From positions 1,559,922 to 1,623,921 of the forward strand of contig NZ_CP048289.1 of assembly GCF_014084105.1 (NCBI RefSeq): 64,000 nt of DNA, read 5' to 3'. Positions 60,192 to 64,000 of this stretch are shown piece by piece. The notes under the pieces were generated by a model that saw only the letters and a list, made by a program, of their open reading frames with translations, was not told where the DNA came from and ran no database searches. The stretch is from Streptacidiphilus sp. P02-A3a (GTDB lineage: Bacteria; Actinomycetota; Actinomycetes; Streptomycetales; Streptomycetaceae). The translations under genes were made by a program, and so were the position numbers. How positions within the stretch are numbered: the first letter of the stretch is position 1; each line of letters starts with the position of its first letter.

Positions 60192-60992
60192 ATGAACCCT
60201 GAGATCCAGGAGCTGATCGCCCCGTACACGGGGACTGTCCGCCGGGTTGCCGTGATTGACGCCGGGTACCGTGCCGACGTCACCGCGTCTGTGGAAGCTG
60301 ATCGCGGCCGGTTCTTCGTTAAGGCGTTCAAGGAGGCCGGGACCGTCTCCGAGCCTCGCGAGGTGGCACTCAACCCTTACGTGGCGGGCATTGGACCGGC
60401 GCTGGTCGGGCATGCCAGGTCGGAATCCTGGACGGCTCTGGTCTACGTGTTCATCGAAGGGCGTCACGCCGACTTGAGCCCCAGCTCTCCGGACATCGCC
60501 CGCGTGGTCTCCCTGATTGACCACGTCGGGCGTGTGCGGCTACCGGAAAGCGGTCCGTGGCGACACCGCACCTGGCGCGATGTGGCTACAGCGGACGAGG
60601 CCCGACTGTTGGACGGTGGCGCACTGCTGCACTCCGACATCAACCCGGAGAACTTCCTGGTGGATGGCACTCAGGCATGGCTGGTGGACTGGTCGTCGCC
60701 CTTTCTCGGCGCTGCGGTGGTCAACCTCGGTGAGTTGGTCACTCAGCTCATCGCGGCTGGCCACAGCCCGGCGGAGGCCGAGCACGCCGTGTCCGGGTGC
60801 GAGGTGTGGGCGGATGCCGAGCCCGGGGTGATCGATGCCCTTGCCCGGGTGCTGGCGCGCATGCATCGCGGATGGGAACGTGACCGTCCGGGTTGGCGTG
60901 CCAGGTTCCCGGAGGGCTCTTGGCACAGGGCCATCAGTCCAGCGGTCGAGGCTTGGGCTTCCTACCGGTTGTCCACTTCTGGGCACGACTAG
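60192..60992 (+). CDS. Aminoglycoside/choline-kinase-like phosphotransferase
   Basis: A 266-residue APH-fold kinase. The N-lobe is short (VAVIDAGYRADVTASVEADRGRFFVKAF, with Lys as the likely ATP contact). The catalytic loop LLHSDINPENFLVDGTQAWLVDW contains HxDxxxxN and the metal-binding D of VDW. The C-terminal helices end GSWHRAISPAVEAWASYRLS. It begins one base after the radical SAM stop, so the two are coupled and likely act on one pathway: a radical modification and a phosphorylation. A small-molecule substrate (sugar, amino alcohol or nucleoside) is plausible; drug resistance is an alternative. Confidence 0.88.
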   Translation: MNPEIQELIAPYTGTVRRVAVIDAGYRADVTASVEADRGRFFVKAFKEAGTVSEPREVALNPYVAGIGPALVGHARSESWTALVYVFIEGRHADLSPSSPDIARVVSLIDHVGRVRLPESGPWRHRTWRDVATADEARLLDGGALLHSDINPENFLVDGTQAWLVDWSSPFLGAAVVNLGELVTQLIAAGHSPAEAEHAVSGCEVWADAEPGVIDALARVLARMHRGWERDRPGWRARFPEGSWHRAISPAVEAWASYRLSTSGHD

Positions 60993-61027
60993 GCGAGGAA
61001 CAGCGCCCGAACGGGATGACAGCCGGG

Positions 61028-61654
61028 TCATCCGGAGCCGGGTGGTTGTGCCTGGGGCTCGGCGGTGCCGGTCCCGAGCGTGAGTGCTCGGTTGAGGGCG
61101 GCTTGGGTGTCGGCGGCCAGCGTGTGGGGGTTGTTGCCGAGGCGTTTGGCGGTCTGGTAGCAGGCGAGGGCGATCTGCGAGGCGAACCGGGCGGTGGTTT
61201 CGTCGGATCCGCGGTGGGTGAGAAGTTCGCACAGCTTGTCGGCGACCTGCTGCATCTTCACCGCGTCGCGCGCACGCAGCTCCGGGTGCTGCTCGATGAG
61301 CTGGAAGTGGCGGGTGTAGGCGTCGGGGTCGGCGGTCGCCCGGGTGCACAGGGCGAGCAGGACGGGACGGAGTTGTTCGAGGGCCCCGGCAGCATCGCGC
61401 GGGGCGGGGGCGGCGTCGGCGTGGCCGGCTGTGGTGATCATGTCGAGCAGTTCCTGCTCCCTGGCGAAGACGACCTCCTGCTTGTCGCCGAAGTGGCGGA
61501 AGAAGGTGGTGCGGCCGACTTCCGCGCGCTCGGCGATGTCGCCGACCGAAACCCCGTCGAAGCCCCGTTCGAGGAACAGCTCCCGGGCGGCCTCGATGAT
61601 GCGCTGGCGGGCCTGGCGTTGCTTGCGCTCCACGAGCGAGAGGGACGGGGTCAT
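61028..61654 (-). CDS. TetR family regulator
   Basis: A 208-residue regulator with HTH RIIEAARELFLERGFDGVSVGDIAERAEVGRTTFFRHFGDKQEVVFARE and a helical C-terminal domain. ATG 61654 (MTPSLSLVERKQ) or the in-frame ATG 61666 can start it; neither has a clear ribosome site. It diverges from the NTF2-like gene and probably controls the two-gene unit to its right. The 3' end faces the phosphotransferase gene. Confidence 0.92.
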   Translation of the reverse strand: MTPSLSLVERKQRQARQRIIEAARELFLERGFDGVSVGDIAERAEVGRTTFFRHFGDKQEVVFAREQELLDMITTAGHADAAPAPRDAAGALEQLRPVLLALCTRATADPDAYTRHFQLIEQHPELRARDAVKMQQVADKLCELLTHRGSDETTARFASQIALACYQTAKRLGNNPHTLAADTQAALNRALTLGTGTAEPQAQPPGSG

Positions 61655-61694
61655 GGCGGCAAGCATACCAACCCCGGCTCACCGTTCCAGAGGG

Positions 61695-61723
61695 TACGCG
61701 GTATGTTACGGTACCGAGTACCA
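61695..61723. promoter_or_regulatory. Candidate TetR operator in the divergent promoter region
   Basis: GGTAC and GTACC bracket a region containing the perfect palindrome CGGTACCG at 61709-61716. It lies between the divergent tetR gene and the NTF2-like gene (ATG 61742), where an operator would be expected. Confidence 0.5.
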
Positions 61724-61741
61724 GAACGAACGGAGCACGCA

Positions 61742-62176
61742 ATGGCGCACGAGCTGCACGCGGAAGACCGCCTGGCGATCGGCGAGGTCCTGTCCTTGCA
61801 GGGGCACCTCATCGACGGAGGCCACCTGGGCCGGCTCGGGGAGATCTTCACCCCCGACGTCGTCTACGACATGAGTGCCTTGGGAGTAGGAACCTTCGAG
61901 GGGATCGAGGCGATCAGGAGCGCCGCCCTGCACCTCGGCCCGGGTAACCCCATCGCCCATCACGTGACGAACGTCGTCATCAGCGGCGAGAGCGACGGCA
62001 CGGTGACCGCGCTGTCCAAGGGCCTCGTGCTCAGGGCGGACGGGACACTCGCCAGCGTGAACCACCACGACTCCCTGCGGCGTCACGACGGTGGCTGGCG
62101 TATCAGCCGCCGGGTCATCTCCCCGCAGCGCACGCCCTTGGGCGGAGTCCACCTCGCCGACGCGGGCGACCGGTGA
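61742..62176 (+). CDS. NTF2-like (SnoaL-type) protein
   Basis: A 144-residue cone-shaped-fold protein: HAEDRLAIGEVLSLQGHLIDGGHLGRLGEIFTPDVVYDMSALGVGTFEGIEAIRSAALHLG, then AHHVTNVVISGESDGTVTALSKGLVLRADGT and HDSLRRHDGGWRISRRVISPQR. The Asp/His distribution matches SnoaL_4-type polyketide or steroid isomerase/dehydratase-like enzymes. CGGAGC precedes ATG 61742 by seven bases. It probably forms an operon with the metallo-hydrolase 47 bases downstream under TetR control. Confidence 0.88.
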   Translation: MAHELHAEDRLAIGEVLSLQGHLIDGGHLGRLGEIFTPDVVYDMSALGVGTFEGIEAIRSAALHLGPGNPIAHHVTNVVISGESDGTVTALSKGLVLRADGTLASVNHHDSLRRHDGGWRISRRVISPQRTPLGGVHLADAGDR

Positions 62177-62222
62177 GCTCGCCCTGCCCAACGGCCACCA
62201 TCCGCCAAGTGAGGGAACAGCC

Positions 62223-62978
62223 ATGACCGAATCGCTCGTCATCACCCGGGTCACCCACAGCTGCCACCTGATCCAGATAGGCGACCAGACCGTGCTGACC
62301 GACCCCTGGTTCTCCCAGCGCGCCATGTACCACCCGGGTGAGCCGATCGCCTTCCAGCCGGAACAGCTGCCGCACCTGGACGCCGTCGTGATCAGCCACG
62401 AGCACTACGACCACTGCGACCTCGACGCCTTCCGCCGCTACCGCGACAAGGACGTACCCCTCCTGGTCGCCGGGCCGGTCGTCGACAAGGCCCGCAAGGC
62501 CGGCTTCACCAACGTCCGCGCGCTCGAACCGTGGCAGTCCGCCCGGGTCGGCGACCTGACCATCGCCGCCGCCCCCGGCAAGCACGGCGTCTACGAGGTC
62601 ACCTACGTCATCAGCGGCGGCGACCGCAGCGTCTACTTCGCCGGGGACACGCTGCTCATCCCGGAGTTGCACACCCTGACCGACCGCTACGGCCCGCTGG
62701 ACGTGGCACTGCTTCCCGTCAACGGCTTGACCATCCGGATGGCGCGCAACAAACAGGTCGTCATGAACGCCGAAGAGGCCGCCGAACTCACCGCCACCCT
62801 GCGCCCGAAGCTCGCGATCCCGCAGCACTACGCCTTTACCGGCGGCACTGTGGGCGACAGGCTCTTCCTCAAGAGCGACAAGGACCCCAGCCTGTTCGTC
62901 GAGGCGGTCAATCGTCTCGTCCCCGACGTCCCGGTCAAGGTCATCAACCCCGGACAACCACTGACCGTCGCCCCCTGA
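62223..62978 (+). CDS. MBL-fold metallo-hydrolase (UlaG-like)
   Basis: A 251-residue metallo-beta-lactamase-fold hydrolase. It starts ITRVTHSCHLIQIGDQTVLTDPWFSQRAMYHPGEP, has the metal motif ISHEHYDHCD near residue 58, ligand GKHGVYEVTYVI and SVYFAGDTLLIPEL, and ends with IPQHYAFTGGTVGDRLFL. This is the UlaG/L-ascorbate-6-phosphate lactonase-like branch. The substrate is unknown. The ribosome site GAGGGAA is eight bases before ATG 62223. Confidence 0.92.
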   Translation: MTESLVITRVTHSCHLIQIGDQTVLTDPWFSQRAMYHPGEPIAFQPEQLPHLDAVVISHEHYDHCDLDAFRRYRDKDVPLLVAGPVVDKARKAGFTNVRALEPWQSARVGDLTIAAAPGKHGVYEVTYVISGGDRSVYFAGDTLLIPELHTLTDRYGPLDVALLPVNGLTIRMARNKQVVMNAEEAAELTATLRPKLAIPQHYAFTGGTVGDRLFLKSDKDPSLFVEAVNRLVPDVPVKVINPGQPLTVAP

Positions 62979-62989
62979 CCCGACCGCCC

Positions 62990-63487
62990 TCAGCGGTCGG
63001 CGTCCTCGCTGACCGGGGAGGCGGCCACGGCCGCTTGCCAGCGGTCGCGGATCTGCTGCACCTTCGCCGCGAACTCCGGATCCACGCTGGACCGGTACAT
63101 CCCGGAGGTCATCGGGGCGGGTAGTTTGCGCCGCTTGCCCTGGACGGTCCTGATCCTGACCCGGGTGGTGGAGCTTCCCCTCGCGGACTCGGTGAAGACC
63201 TCGATGTCGGCTATCTCCTGCCACGAGTACCGGGACCGCCACCACGGCCGCCGGAGCGTGATCCCGGCGTCGCCGACGACGCTGCGACTGAGCGCGTCCA
63301 GGGCCACGAGCAGCAGGAACAGGGCGAACGGCACTTCGAAGAGCCCCAGCCCCCAGGGGTTCGACGGGCGGTGCCCACCGGTGATGGCCGTCCAGCCGAC
63401 GGCCATCACCACCGCCATGACGCCCAGGATGGTGAACCGGTTCTTCTGCTGGGCGCGGGTGAGTCGATAGGTGCTGGTCACGGCCAT
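62990..63487 (-). CDS. PH domain-containing membrane protein
   Basis: A 165-residue protein with two N-terminal helices (FTILGVMAVVMAVGWTAITGG; LGLFEVPFALFLLLVALDAL) followed by a bacterial PH-like domain (VGDAGITLRRPWWRSRYSWQEIADIEVFTESARGSSTTRVRIRTVQGKRRKLPAP). This arrangement is common in actinobacteria, with unknown function. It is convergent with the metallo-hydrolase gene, only 11 bases away. Confidence 0.88.
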   Translation of the reverse strand: MAVTSTYRLTRAQQKNRFTILGVMAVVMAVGWTAITGGHRPSNPWGLGLFEVPFALFLLLVALDALSRSVVGDAGITLRRPWWRSRYSWQEIADIEVFTESARGSSTTRVRIRTVQGKRRKLPAPMTSGMYRSSVDPEFAAKVQQIRDRWQAAVAASPVSEDADR

Positions 63488-63659
63488 GGCGTGAATGATG
63501 CCGCAGCGTCCACGGGCTCGCGGCAGCGGGCCGGACCCGGACGGTGAGGGGGCTCGATCCGGACGCTGCGGGGCCCGTGGCCCCGCCGACGACGGCGAGC
63601 GGCCAGAATGGGGAGCGCAGAACCCCGCACCACTCGTCTACCGTTTCAGGAGTCACTTC

Positions 63660-64000
63660 ATGTCCAGCACCGTCACGTTCAGGGGCACTCCGATCACCGT
63701 CGAGGGCACCTTCCCCGCCGTTGGTACCGCCGCCCCGGCCTTCTCCCTGGTGTCCAAGGACCTGGGCGACGTCACCCTCAAGGACTATGCGGGTCAGCGG
63801 AAGGTCCTGAACATCTTCCCCAGCATCGACACCGGCACCTGCGCGGCCTCCGTGCGCAAGTTCAACGAGCTGGCCGGCGGCCTGCCCAACACCGTTGTCC
63901 TCTGCGTCTCGGCCGACCTGCCGTTCGCGCAGGGCCGGTTCTGCGGCGCGGAGGGGCTGGAGAACGTGGCGACGCTGTCCACCATGCGCGGCCGCGACTT
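63660..64000 (+). CDS. tpx: Thiol peroxidase Tpx (3' end cut off)
   Basis: Start of an atypical two-cysteine peroxiredoxin that reduces lipid and other hydroperoxides with thioredoxin. The visible 113 residues include [31 protein letters not shown]. Peroxidatic Cys61 lies in [17 protein letters not shown] and resolving Cys95 in [15 protein letters not shown], the same positions as in E. coli Tpx. The usual DTPTC is DTGTC here. AGGAG precedes the ATG by seven bases. The gene runs off the right edge; about 50 residues are missing. Confidence 0.95.
   Translation, partial: MSSTVTFRGTPITVEGTFPAVGTAAPAFSLVSKDLGDVTLKDYAGQRKVLNIFPSIDTGTCAASVRKFNELAGGLPNTVVLCVSADLPFAQGRFCGAEGLENVATLSTMRGRD

Overview
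The window is very GC-rich (mostly above 70 %), with strong third-position G/C, GTG starts, four-base ATGA/GTGA gene overlaps and XRE/DUF397, DUF5753 and SpoIIE-phosphatase families. This points to a Streptomyces-like chromosome (Streptomycetaceae: Streptomyces, Kitasatospora or Streptacidiphilus). Genus and species cannot be fixed from this sequence alone.

Layout. 1-11.9 kb is housekeeping-like: hrpA helicase (cut by the window edge), a GNAT acetyltransferase, a quinone-reductase-like MDR enzyme, a family A polymerase-like protein, an EamA exporter, a thioesterase pair, a frameshifted ettA, an SSB paralogue and tRNA-Arg(UCU). 12-31.8 kb holds a protein with a long Glu/Ala linker, a large SpoIIE phosphatase, an L,D-transpeptidase, a P450, an AraC regulator divergent from a CynX/NimT exporter, a glycine-rich secreted protein, 3-hydroxybutyrate dehydrogenase, a lipoprotein, DedA and YihY membrane proteins, and a drug-efflux MFS/TetR operon with twin palindromic operators. 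32-37.3 kb is an operon of four luciferase-like flavin monooxygenases preceded by a 39-residue leader peptide of the actinobacterial sulfur/cysteine type. 37.7-39.9 kb has a second SpoIIE phosphatase and a small cupin-like protein.

39.9-43 kb is an island with visibly lower GC and different codon use. It carries a decayed phage-like gene, a secreted NucA/NucB-type nuclease one base away from a small partner gene, a very strong terminator and a gene fragment. 43-52.6 kb is extracellular and envelope biology: a 1344-residue GH3 glycosidase with duplicated carbohydrate-binding domains behind a promoter and LacI-type operator, a secretory lipase, OsmC, an ECF-like sigma factor with its membrane partner, and an NlpC/P60 hydrolase.

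52.6-64 kb is accessory: a HAD hydrolase, an XRE regulator with two almost identical DUF397 genes, a methyltransferase pseudogene, a divergent cluster of an XRE/beta-barrel regulator with radical SAM and phosphotransferase genes, a TetR/NTF2/metallo-hydrolase cluster, a PH-domain protein and the start of thiol peroxidase.

The best candidates for undescribed biology are the XRE-radical SAM-phosphotransferase cluster (58.4-61.0 kb), the nuclease/partner pair on the low-GC island (40.6-42.5 kb), and the leader-peptide-controlled four-monooxygenase operon (32.0-37.3 kb).
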